Below are positions 1 through 8,157 of a DNA stretch of 10,168 nt, one piece after another. Source of the DNA: a bacterium (GTDB lineage: Bacteria; Eremiobacterota; Eremiobacteria; Baltobacterales; Baltobacteraceae); NCBI GenBank assembly GCA_021784715.1, contig JAJYHP010000057.1:7290-17457 (forward strand). Reading direction: 5' to 3'. How positions within the stretch are numbered: the first letter of the stretch is position 1; each line of letters begins with the position of its first letter. The notes beneath the pieces are model-generated. The model was not told the origin of the DNA and searched no databases. It saw nothing but the letters and a program-made list of their open reading frames with translations. Made by a program: the position numbers and the translations under genes.

Positions 1-253
1 GGCGCGTTAAGCGAAGCGTGCTACGTCGATCCCAAAACGAGACGCCGAGAGCGCCGAAATAATCGAAGCCGGCATCGGGGCTATAAATTTTGGCGATCGC
101 TCCGGTCGGTTTTAAGACGACGGTGCAGCGCGGGGCGCCGAGCGTACTGCCCTGCGCCATCTGGTCGTCGTCGAGAATATAGGCAAAGCGTCGGCTGGCG
201 GCGCTGCCGCTCGAGGGGTCGGCGATGGGGTCGACGGATTCGTATTGCGTCAT
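1..253 (-). CDS. Partial exported-or-cytosolic sugar enzyme, possibly GH15-type glucoamylase (N-terminus only)
   Basis: Only the first 84 codons are present; the gene continues past base 1. The ATG (253-251 on the minus strand) shares its A with the TAA stop of the upstream SDR gene (TAATG), so translation is probably coupled. There is no signal peptide. After a polar N-terminus, residues near 38-70 read LGAPRCTVVLKPTGAI, then KIYSPDAGFDYFG and VSFWDRR. This pattern resembles the beta-strand-rich N-terminal domain of bacterial GH15 glucoamylases, where a strand and turn of the type VxLxxxGxIxxxYxPxxG precedes the catalytic barrel. No catalytic residues are visible, so the family call is tentative. 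The glucose-dehydrogenase-like partner supports a role in releasing or using glucose. The reading frame itself is secure. Confidence 0.6.
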   Translation of the reverse strand, partial: MTQYESVDPIADPSSGSAASRRFAYILDDDQMAQGSTLGAPRCTVVLKPTGAIAKIYSPDAGFDYFGALGVSFWDRRSTLRLTR

Positions 254-1020
254 TATAACGAGCCCGCCTGGCGCATCATGCCGCCGTCGATGACGACCGT
301 CGTTCCGGTGATATACGAGGCGGCGTCGCTACAGAGCCAGAGTACGAGCTCGGCGACCTCTTCGGGCGTACCCCATCGATGAAGCGGAATTTCGTCGAGT
401 AGCTCGGTGTCGAGTTTTTTATCGGCGATCGTCGCCGCGTCCATCGGCGTATCGATCGCTCCCGGTGCGACGTTGTTGACGGTGATCCCGTGCGGGGCAA
501 GTTCCAATGCAATCGTGCGCGCGAGCATGCGGACGCCGCCCTTTGAAGCGCAATAGGGCGCGTTCGTCGGCGCGGCAACATCTTCGTGGATCGAGGAGAT
601 ATTCACGATGCGGCCTCCGCGCGCTTGCGCGATCATCTGCTTTGCCGCCGAACGGCTGCAATAGAACGGGCCGCTGAGGTTGACGGCGATCTCGCGCTGC
701 CATACTTCATCGGGAGTATCGACGAACGGATAGCGCGCCTCGATTCCGGCATTATTCACGAGAATATCGAGCGAGCCGAACTGCGAAACCGCTGCCGCGA
801 CGAGTCTGTCGGCATCTGCGGCGAGCGAAACGTTCGCCTCGCAGGCGATCGCTTTGCCGCCGCGGCTCGCCAACTCGGCGACGAGCGCCTGGGCGGGTGC
901 GGGATCGCCGACGTAGTCGATGACGGTGTTGATTGCGGCGGCAGAGAGTGCGCGAACGATGGCGGCGCCGATCCCGGTCGCTCCGCCGGTAATGACGGCA
1001 GTGCGCCCTTGTGATTGCAT
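253..1020 (-). CDS. Short-chain dehydrogenase/reductase, glucose 1-dehydrogenase-like
   Basis: A complete classical SDR of 255 residues, the usual length. The Rossmann cofactor motif TGGATGIG is at residues 11-18 and NNAG at 89-92. The catalytic tetrad is Asn114, Ser143, Tyr156 and Lys160 (YCASK). The stretch ISSIHED (141-147), followed by PYCASKGG and NNVAPGAIDTP (182-192), is the pattern of Bacillus-type glucose 1-dehydrogenases (SSVHE, YAASKGG, NNIGPGAINTP). Oxidation of glucose to gluconolactone is therefore the best guess, but 3-oxoacyl-ACP reductase or another sugar or alcohol reductase cannot be excluded. Asp35 at the end of beta-2 could favour NAD over NADP. An in-frame stop just upstream makes the ATG at 1020 the first possible start; its ribosome binding site is weak. 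It is the first gene of a coupled pair, and an 18-bp dyad lies 37 bp upstream. Confidence 0.9.
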   Translation of the reverse strand: MQSQGRTAVITGGATGIGAAIVRALSAAAINTVIDYVGDPAPAQALVAELASRGGKAIACEANVSLAADADRLVAAAVSQFGSLDILVNNAGIEARYPFVDTPDEVWQREIAVNLSGPFYCSRSAAKQMIAQARGGRIVNISSIHEDVAAPTNAPYCASKGGVRMLARTIALELAPHGITVNNVAPGAIDTPMDAATIADKKLDTELLDEIPLHRWGTPEEVAELVLWLCSDAASYITGTTVVIDGGMMRQAGSL

Positions 1021-1056
1021 ATCTAGCGCTGTGCCCTACCCGATGGGGTTCTCCTT

Positions 1057-1074
1057 CACAAGCGAGCGCTTGTG
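1057..1074. promoter_or_regulatory. Candidate operator, perfect 8-bp inverted repeat
   Basis: CACAAGCG-AG-CGCTTGTG is a perfect dyad with a 2-bp spacer in the divergent region between the SDR gene and the flagellin gene. Its size and CGnnCG core are typical of sites bound by dimeric TetR-family repressors. It lies 37 bp from the SDR start and 110 bp from the flagellin start, so control of the SDR unit is the more natural reading. No regulator gene is present in the window. Confidence 0.45.
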
Positions 1075-1092
1075 TGGAGCATCGCGTCTATA

Positions 1093-1119
1093 TCAAACAA
1101 ACCATGCCAACGCTGAATC
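1093..1119 (+). promoter_or_regulatory. Weak sigma-28-like promoter candidate for the flagellin
   Basis: TCAAACAA and GCTGAATC are separated by exactly 11 nt, the spacing of flagellar sigma-28 promoters (TAAAGTTT, N11, GCCGATAA). The base match is poor: 3 of 8 in the upstream box and 4 of 8 in the downstream box. Start of transcription would leave a leader of about 60 nt. The call rests on spacing and on the fact that flagellin genes usually use this sigma factor. Confidence 0.2.
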
Positions 1120-1183
1120 TTAACCTTGTGAGGCAGTGAAAAGCCGGCTCGGGCCGAAGTCAAGACCTGCAAGGAAGCAGCTG

Positions 1184-3073
1184 ATGAATGGATTCTCGCT
1201 AGCGACGAATGTAAACTCCGCTTTCGCGCAGTTCAACCTGAATCTGCGGCAGGCCGCTTTGCAATCCGATGTAAGCAAGCTGTCTTCAGGGCTGCGGATT
1301 CAAAGCGCCGTTGACGACCCATCCGGGTTTGCGATCTCGCAAAACCTACAAGCCCAGGTCGCAGGCTACCAAGCCGCGATCGGCAACGTGCAGACGGCGC
1401 AGAATGCGACATTTGTCGCCGAGCAATCGCTTAGCACGATCACGGACATTCTTCAGCGCATTCGCTCGCTCGCGATCGAAGCGGCAAACGACGTTTCATC
1501 CGGTTTGGATCGCGCCGACATCCAGGCGGAGGTCAATCAACTTCGCGCGGAGATCGTCACAATCGTGCGGGATACAAACTTCAACGGGAAGCAATTACTC
1601 GACGGCTCCAACGCGCTCAATCTTGCCTTTAACGGCGCGCCGATTCTCCCGGGCGCGGCGTCACCCGGACCGACCTTGAATAATGCATCGTTCGAAATCC
1701 CAAACGTCGGCTCGGGGACTTTTAATGCATTCAAGTATGATCCAATCGGAGCGGGATGGACGTTCTCAACCTATTCCGGGATAACGGGTATAAATAGCGG
1801 TTTCTCGTCGGGAGCTCCGCCGCCGCCAAACGGCGTGCAAGAGGCCTTCATCCAAAGTTACAGCGGTTCGAACGGCACGATCACGCAAAATGTGACGTTG
1901 CAAGCAAACACGGTCTATACCGTCACGTTCGCGGCAACTCAACGAACAAATTACGAAAACGGCGGCGAGGTTGTTCTGGTGGAGCTCGACGGCCAAAACA
2001 TCGGGCGGGTCTTTGCAAGCAGTGGTACCTATTCATTCTACTCGTCCGCACCGATCGTTACGACCGCCGGCGTGCATACACTAAGTTTTGTCGGAGTCGA
2101 TCCAAACGGCCTGGACAACACGGCCTTTATCGACAACGTCAAAATCGTCGCACAACCGCTGCCGTACCCGGGGCCGGCGGTTCCCGATGGCAGCTTCGAA
2201 CAAGTGCCGATTAACGCCGGCTACACGTTTGGCGCATTTCAGTACGATCCAACGGGCACGCCCTGGTTTTTCACCGGCAATGCCGGCGTGTCGTCGAACG
2301 GTTCCGGCTTTACCTCGGGAAACCCAATCGCGCCCGACGGTGGCCAAGTTGGGCTCGTGCAGTTCACCGGATCGATGCAGGAAGATATCAGCGGCTTCCA
2401 ATCGGGCGTTACCTACGAACTTGCGTTGCTCGCGGCAAATCGCGTGAGTTCGCCCGGCGGGCAGACGCAGACAATTTCCATTTCCATCGATGGCCAGGCG
2501 ATCGCGACGATCACGCCGACGACTGCGAATTATCAGCAGTTCTACACGTCGTCGTTCGCGCCGGGCGCCGGAACCCACGTCTTAAGAATAACCGGGCTCG
2601 ATCCTTACGGAAACGACGAAACGGCCTTTATCGACCACCTGCAAATATTTGCCAGTAATGCCGCAACGACCCCCGAAACGTCGTTGGTCGTCCAGGACGG
2701 GGCGAGCGAAGGAAACCAAATTTTGCTCACGTTACCGGACGCGCGCCCGGTTTCGTTGGGCGTTCCATCGATCGATGTATCGTCGTTCGCAAGTGCCGAG
2801 ACAGCAATCGGGCAGATGGATGGCGCGCTCGGCATCTTAATGCAGGCGCGTGCACAGCTCGGTGCGCAAGTAGTCGCATTGGGAGAAAACGCGCAAAACG
2901 GCGCGCTGGCGGTCCTCAACGAGACGAATGCCCTATCGAGTATTCGCGACCTCAACGTTGGGAAAGCTGTTGGAAGGTTCACTCGCGATTCGGTGATGCA
3001 GCAAATCGCAACGTCGGTGCTCGCACAGGCAAATAACGATCCAAGGCTTGTGCTCGCTCTATTTAGGCCGTAG
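1184..3073 (+). CDS. fliC: Flagellin with two tandem jelly-roll-like domains in the variable region
   Basis: 629 residues. The start is the ATG at 1184, preceded by AAGGAAG (1171-1177) at 6-nt spacing. An in-frame GTG at 1136 would add 16 basic residues ahead of the usual flagellin N-terminus. Residues 1-145 are the conserved D0/D1 region (SKLSSGLRIQSAVDDPSGFA at 31-50, LQRIRSLAIEAAND at 90-103, NFNGKQLLDG at 132-141). Residues 515-629 are the C-terminal D1/D0 region, with SSIRDLNVGKAV and LAQANNDP. Between them sit two homologous units, about 161-326 and 328-491. Each starts near SFE, has an YDPxG...W strand, and ends DPxGxDxTAFIDxxxI. They resemble DUF642/CBM-like beta-sandwich domains of secreted proteins. 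The product should form the filament, with these domains facing outward. No other flagellar gene is nearby. The gene looks more AT-rich than its neighbours, so transfer is possible. Confidence 0.9.
   Translation: MNGFSLATNVNSAFAQFNLNLRQAALQSDVSKLSSGLRIQSAVDDPSGFAISQNLQAQVAGYQAAIGNVQTAQNATFVAEQSLSTITDILQRIRSLAIEAANDVSSGLDRADIQAEVNQLRAEIVTIVRDTNFNGKQLLDGSNALNLAFNGAPILPGAASPGPTLNNASFEIPNVGSGTFNAFKYDPIGAGWTFSTYSGITGINSGFSSGAPPPPNGVQEAFIQSYSGSNGTITQNVTLQANTVYTVTFAATQRTNYENGGEVVLVELDGQNIGRVFASSGTYSFYSSAPIVTTAGVHTLSFVGVDPNGLDNTAFIDNVKIVAQPLPYPGPAVPDGSFEQVPINAGYTFGAFQYDPTGTPWFFTGNAGVSSNGSGFTSGNPIAPDGGQVGLVQFTGSMQEDISGFQSGVTYELALLAANRVSSPGGQTQTISISIDGQAIATITPTTANYQQFYTSSFAPGAGTHVLRITGLDPYGNDETAFIDHLQIFASNAATTPETSLVVQDGASEGNQILLTLPDARPVSLGVPSIDVSSFASAETAIGQMDGALGILMQARAQLGAQVVALGENAQNGALAVLNETNALSSIRDLNVGKAVGRFTRDSVMQQIATSVLAQANNDPRLVLALFRP
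1664..2656 (+). repeat. Two tandem homologous domain-coding units inside the flagellin
   Basis: The flagellin codes two related units of about 163 residues (161-326 and 328-491, counted from the ATG at 1184). Both share PGPxxxxxSFE near the start, a GTF/YTF then AF(K/Q)YDP(I/T)G strand, SGF(S/T)SG then PxGxQ, YxxxxAAxR, (D)GQxI, and the ending G(V/L)DPxGxDxTAFIDxxxI. DNA identity is low, so this is an old duplication or two related imports rather than a recent copy. Confidence 0.8.
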
Positions 3074-3095
3074 AAAGGGCATCCCATTACGCGTA

Positions 3096-3133
3096 AAGAG
3101 AGACGGCCCGCCGCAAGGCGAGCCGTCTCTCTT
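3096..3133. terminator. Strong hairpin, probably a bidirectional terminator
   Basis: AAGAGAGACGGC (3096-3107) pairs perfectly with GCCGTCTCTCTT (3122-3133), a 12-bp stem. An inner GCC/GGC helix closed by a GCAA tetraloop (3110-3119) caps it. It lies 22 bp after the flagellin stop and 25 bp beyond the stop of the convergent lipoprotein gene, so it can serve both transcripts. Neither side has a long T run: plus reads CTCTCTTACT, minus reads CTCTCTTTACG. Confidence 0.75.
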
Positions 3134-3158
3134 ACTCGACGCGTTCAGCGTTTTGTAA

Positions 3159-4292
3159 TTACGGGCGGCACTTCCGTCCGTGGCAGATCGGCGTCGGCGT
3201 CGGAGCCGGCGTCGGGCTGGAGGTGGGAACCGGGGTCGGCGTGGGAGCCGGCGTCGGGCTCGTCGTCGGAACCGGCGACGGGGTCGGGGTCGGGCCGACC
3301 GAGCCGTAGGTGATCACGCAGCTGCTGCTGGCGTTGCTCCAGAGCGGTTGAACCGGATAGGTTTGGCCGTTCGGGAATGTGTAGTTCTGGAGGTTCGTCC
3401 AGGCGCACTTGTCGCCTATCTCCGAACCGCTCGAATCGAGCCAGCCGTTGCCCGCACCCGGGTCGGTCTGCGTCTCGGCTTCTTCATGGCCGCCGACGAT
3501 GGAGACGCCGTCGAGCGTTCCCGGCGAGTTTACCGAACCGACGCCGCAACCGGTCCCTGCATCGGGGGTGTACGGGAGGTTGGTATAGGCGAGCGGGTTG
3601 CCCGAGGGATCGGTCGTGGTGTTGTGATAGCCGCACCACTGCGTCGCGAAACCGCTTTGCGTGTAGCCGGTCGGCGTCACGACGATGAAGTTCGCATTCG
3701 AGCTATAGGTGCCGAAATGCGCCGCCGCATTGAGGGCTTCTGCCGCTACTTGCGCATCGGTATAGGTTTTCGGCGGTACCGAGCTGTCGTACCACACGCC
3801 TGCGTACTGCGGGTTGGTGTTGGCAATGTAGGTCGTCGCGCCGCCGAGCGTCTGGTAATACTGCGTATCGGTATTGACCCAGAGGCTGCCGCCGATCGAC
3901 TGCATGTAGCCGGTCAAGTAGGCCGCCAAGCCATCGGGGTCGGCGGTCGTGTCGTTCGAGCTCTGCCATCCCCAAAATACGAGATAGACCTGCGGCGCCG
4001 TTTGCACGGGGCCGCCGTTATAGAGCAGGTTCGAGGTCGTCGTGCGCTGAGCCGACATCGTCGTACGCGCATTGGGGCCCCATTGGAAGCTCGGATGCGA
4101 CGCTAAATAATTCTTCGAATAAAAAATCTGCGGTTTTCCAACGCGCACCGATTGCGCGGAGACGCGATGGGGCACGGGGTTCGATGCGGTGTTGCCGCTC
4201 GGGAGCATCGAGCTACTATGCCCTCCGCTACAGGCAGCGAGAATAGACGATGCAGCAAGCATCGCCACAAGAATTCTGCCGGGTGTTCTCAA
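3159..4292 (-). CDS. Secreted lipoprotein with HEEAE motif and Pro/Thr-rich tail (uncharacterised family)
   Basis: The TTG at 4292 is chosen because GGAGG lies 8 nt upstream (377 residues). A GTG at 4307 would add five residues and would itself contain the GGAGG. Numbering below is from the GTG. A short basic n-region and hydrophobic stretch end in the lipobox LAAC (Cys26). The folded part, about 90-335, has [18 protein letters not shown], an [12 protein letters not shown] helix, VVTPTG, then [12 protein letters not shown] (271-282) followed by [16 protein letters not shown] (288-303). The same signature (GGHExAET, GWLDxxGxExGDKCAW) recurs in secreted proteins of unknown function in Actinobacteria and Acidobacteria. 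His/Glu spacing suggests a metal site, possibly peptidase, but this is unproven. Cys225, 254, 301 and 330 could form disulfides. Residues 339-373 are a Pro/Thr/Ser spacer, and the end is CHGRKCRP. Confidence 0.85.
   Translation of the reverse strand: MRTPGRILVAMLAASSILAACSGGHSSSMLPSGNTASNPVPHRVSAQSVRVGKPQIFYSKNYLASHPSFQWGPNARTTMSAQRTTTSNLLYNGGPVQTAPQVYLVFWGWQSSNDTTADPDGLAAYLTGYMQSIGGSLWVNTDTQYYQTLGGATTYIANTNPQYAGVWYDSSVPPKTYTDAQVAAEALNAAAHFGTYSSNANFIVVTPTGYTQSGFATQWCGYHNTTTDPSGNPLAYTNLPYTPDAGTGCGVGSVNSPGTLDGVSIVGGHEEAETQTDPGAGNGWLDSSGSEIGDKCAWTNLQNYTFPNGQTYPVQPLWSNASSSCVITYGSVGPTPTPSPVPTTSPTPAPTPTPVPTSSPTPAPTPTPICHGRKCRP
3189..3293 (-). repeat. Low-complexity Pro/Thr-rich coding repeat at the lipoprotein C-terminus
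   Basis: The frame codes two near-identical units, [16 protein letters not shown] and [14 protein letters not shown]. The DNA on the plus strand is a run of GGCGTCGGnGnnGG-type words. It is likely an extended, possibly glycosylated wall or periplasm spacer. Such tracts vary in copy number by slippage. Confidence 0.7.
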
Positions 4293-4335
4293 ACGAGGAT
4301 CCTCCACAGTACGAGAGTTGAGTGTAGCAAGCAGT

Positions 4336-4379
4336 GCAGCAGATACGGAGAGGAAGGGATGGGGAGAGGTACCTGCTGC
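4336..4379. other. Inverted repeat around an all-purine loop, upstream of the lipoprotein gene
   Basis: GCAGCAG (4336-4342) pairs with CTGCTGC (4373-4379). After one A/C mismatch, TAC pairs with GTA. The 22-nt loop (4347-4368) is purine except for one T on the plus strand. It starts 44 bp upstream of the lipoprotein start and could fold in that gene's leader RNA, where the loop would be pyrimidine-rich. Its function is unknown. Confidence 0.4.
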
Positions 4380-4433
4380 TCCGACTTACGTTGTATTTGA
4401 AGCCTGAGGTTCCTCTGAATTTCTAACAAAAGA

Positions 4434-4461
4434 TTTACAATAGCGACACGTCACAGATAAG
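4434..4461 (+). promoter_or_regulatory. Candidate housekeeping promoter for the thiC unit
   Basis: TTTACA (5 of 6 match to TTGACA) and GATAAG (4 of 6 match to TATAAT) are 16 nt apart. A start site near 4468 would give a leader of about 165 nt that contains the whole TPP aptamer, which is what the riboswitch requires. The local stretch 4391-4470 is AT-richer than its surroundings. Confidence 0.35.
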
Positions 4462-4535
4462 GGTAAATCGTCACTCGATAGAGCGAAGGCGTTCGGAGAG
4501 CGATTCGAGGACGCGCGATGCAGGGCGCGAAGCAT

Positions 4536-6793
<2,258 letters not shown>

Positions 6794-6824
6794 TGCGCCG
6801 CTCTCACGCCGAGGCACGCGGATG

Positions 6825-7481
6825 CTAGGGCTCGCCGATACGATCTGTTGAGGAGATCCAGTAACGTTCGTCGGGAGTCGCGTGACGGAGCGAGAGTCCG
6901 TGCGTTGCGTGGACGCTTCGGGCGACGCGTCGCCAAAGGCGCGTAACCTTCACGACGTAATGTTGCGTCTCGTAATACGGCGGAATGCCGCCGTATTCTA
7001 CGACCGCCTTCGGGCCGGCGTTATAGGCGGCGATGGCGTTGCGGTACGGATGATGGGTTTTTGCGAAACGCTGCACTTGCTCGCTCAGGTAGCGCGCAGC
7101 GCCCGAGAGGTTCTGCAGCGGATCGTGGGGATCGATGCCCATGCGGGCTGCGGTTCCCGGCATGAGTTGTCCTAAACCGACTGCACCCGCCCACGAACGC
7201 GCGTGCGTGTGCCAACTCGATTCCACCGTGACCAACGCGACGAGTAAATTCGCATCGATGTGATAATGCCAGGCGCTGCGCAATGCGTGTAGCGCGAGTT
7301 GCTCGCGCTGCCAGCGCGGCATCTGCGGATTGACCTTCTGCAGGAAGCGCGCGTAAGCGCGGGCGTTGCCGATGGTCGCCGGAATCGGCTGGGGGCGGGG
7401 AGCCGCGAGAAGGCGTAGCGGCGCGAGGACGAGCAGGCCCACAGCAAATGCCGCGGGGAGCAGGGTTCGATATCTCCGCAT
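6825..7481 (-). CDS. Exported SLT-family lytic transglycosylase
   Basis: 218 residues from the ATG at 7481. This start puts a Sec-type signal (MRRYR, then a hydrophobic stretch to about residue 27 ending LLAAP) at the N-terminus. A start at 7598 would add 39 residues of a non-export type and overlap the divergent gene. The catalytic domain spans about 60-190. Glu87 is the catalytic acid in VTVESSWHTHA, followed by WAGAVGLGQLMPGTA (97-111), DPLQNLSGAARYL (120-132) and AYNAGP (152-157), the classic goose-lysozyme-like SLT motifs. It should cleave peptidoglycan to 1,6-anhydro products in the periplasm. No secretion-system or pilus genes are near, so a wall-remodelling role is assumed. No strong ribosome binding site precedes this ATG. 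It converges on the HAD gene with a 31-bp gap and no visible terminator. Confidence 0.92.
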   Translation of the reverse strand: MRRYRTLLPAAFAVGLLVLAPLRLLAAPRPQPIPATIGNARAYARFLQKVNPQMPRWQREQLALHALRSAWHYHIDANLLVALVTVESSWHTHARSWAGAVGLGQLMPGTAARMGIDPHDPLQNLSGAARYLSEQVQRFAKTHHPYRNAIAAYNAGPKAVVEYGGIPPYYETQHYVVKVTRLWRRVARSVHATHGLSLRHATPDERYWISSTDRIGEP

Positions 7482-7518
7482 GAAGGCCGAGGGTTCGCGC
7501 CGTGCCGAAGAGAGCCCT

Positions 7519-7674
7519 ATGAGCCGCTTTTCGCAGATGAGCCCGACTGGTAAACGTGCCTGGGGGGTAGGATTGATCCTCTTTTTTGTCCTGCTCATCG
7601 GCGCAATCGGGTATTCCCAGTGGTACGCGATTCACGTCAACGTGCCGCACTACGAACGCACCGGCACTCCATAA
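7519..7674 (+). CDS. Small single-pass membrane protein, unknown function
   Basis: 51 residues. MSRFSQMSPTGKRA is followed by one hydrophobic helix (about 15-32, GVGLILFFVLLIGAIGY) and a polar tail ending HYERTGTP. Lys12-Arg13 before the helix suggest the N-terminus stays in the cytosol and the tail faces the periplasm. The ATG at 7519 has only a poor GAGAG-like ribosome binding site; the ATG at 7537 is an alternative. It is divergent from the lytic transglycosylase with 37 bp between starts and ends about 40 bp before the fluoride aptamer. Support is its hydrophobic profile and lack of a competing gene on this stretch. I do not recognise the family, and a spurious frame remains possible. Confidence 0.5.
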   Translation: MSRFSQMSPTGKRAWGVGLILFFVLLIGAIGYSQWYAIHVNVPHYERTGTP

Positions 7675-7715
7675 CGGGAGGATTGCTCCGTGCGTCTATC
7701 GCACTGCCGCGGTAA

Positions 7716-7782
7716 GAGGGTGGAGGGGTTCACCCGGCGTCGGCACGACGCGAAGCGCCCGCAGCGGGCCAATGACTCCTGA
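7716..7782 (+). promoter_or_regulatory. Fluoride riboswitch (crcB RNA)
   Basis: The 5' stem-loop GGGTGGAGGGGTTCACCC (7718-7735) corresponds to the GGnGAUGGnGUUCnCC element. A GCCC/GGGC helix (7757-7760, 7766-7769) follows, then the hallmark AATGACTCCTGAC (7771-7783; consensus AAUGACUCCUAC). The pseudoknot pairs GGAG (7722-7725) with CTCC (7776-7779). An extra hairpin, GCGTCG-GCA-CGACGC (7737-7751), sits in the linker. The following genes are DUF190 and CrcB, the usual targets, so fluoride should switch them on. Upstream promoter elements are not clear. Confidence 0.9.
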
Positions 7783-7800
7783 CGAGCTATCGAGTTCTTC

Positions 7801-7808
7801 AGAAGGAG
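7801..7808 (+). promoter_or_regulatory. Ribosome binding site of the DUF190-crcB unit, complementary to the aptamer
   Basis: AGAAGGAG lies 10 nt before the ATG at 7819. Its AGGAG (7804-7808) is the exact complement of CTCCT (7776-7780), the pseudoknot strand of the fluoride aptamer. This is a plausible fluoride-free off state. Confidence 0.6.
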
Positions 7809-7818
7809 CCCGCCGACC

Positions 7819-8157
7819 ATGATGACACGCATGCAACTCTTACGCGTCTACCTCAATGAGGGCGATCGTTTCGACGGTCGGCCCGCTTACGCTGCGCTCG
7901 TCGAGCGCCTGCGCGCGGCGGGAGCGGGCGGAGCGACGGTCTTTAAGGGAATCGAGGGCTTCGGCAGCAGCGGTACCCTCCGGTCGGCGCGGGTCTTCGA
8001 TCTCTCCACCGATCTGCCGATCGTCGTCGAGGCGATCGAGAGCCCCGAGAAGATCGCCGCGCTCCTCCCGATCGTTCATGAGGTCCTCAGCGGCGGGATC
8101 GTCACGCTCGAGGGAATCGAGATTCTGCAGCTCGCCGCGACGGGGGGCGAGGGATGA
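7819..8157 (+). CDS. DUF190 family protein (PII-like fold), fluoride operon
   Basis: 112 residues, a complete DUF190 protein. Its typical blocks are LLRVYLNEGDRFDG (7-20), GATVFKGIEGFGSSG (38-52) and DLPIVVEAIESPEKI (65-79), ending near VTLEGIEIL. DUF190 proteins have a PII-like ferredoxin fold and are frequently encoded with CrcB, but their exact job (possibly regulating or assisting the channel) is not established. The ATG at 7819 is followed at once by a second ATG at 7822; the first is better spaced from AGAAGGAG. The stop overlaps the crcB start (ATGA). Expression should be induced by fluoride through the riboswitch upstream. Confidence 0.93.
   Translation: MMTRMQLLRVYLNEGDRFDGRPAYAALVERLRAAGAGGATVFKGIEGFGSSGTLRSARVFDLSTDLPIVVEAIESPEKIAALLPIVHEVLSGGIVTLEGIEILQLAATGGEG

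Noticed and set aside
3189..3293. CRISPR-like or mobile repeat array
   Set aside because: The periodicity is codon-level Pro/Thr repetition within a reading frame, without spacers.
3180..4106. 308-codon plus-strand open frame
   Set aside because: It lies antisense to the lipoprotein gene, is dominated by Arg and Gly, and is explained by the GC-rich repeat tail and codon bias of the real gene.
6794..6824. Terminator between the convergent HAD and transglycosylase genes
   Set aside because: Only a 4-bp complementarity (CGAG/CTCG) is seen; no convincing hairpin.
7482..7598. N-terminal extension of the lytic transglycosylase
   Set aside because: It would bury the signal peptide 40 residues inside the protein and overlap the divergent small gene.
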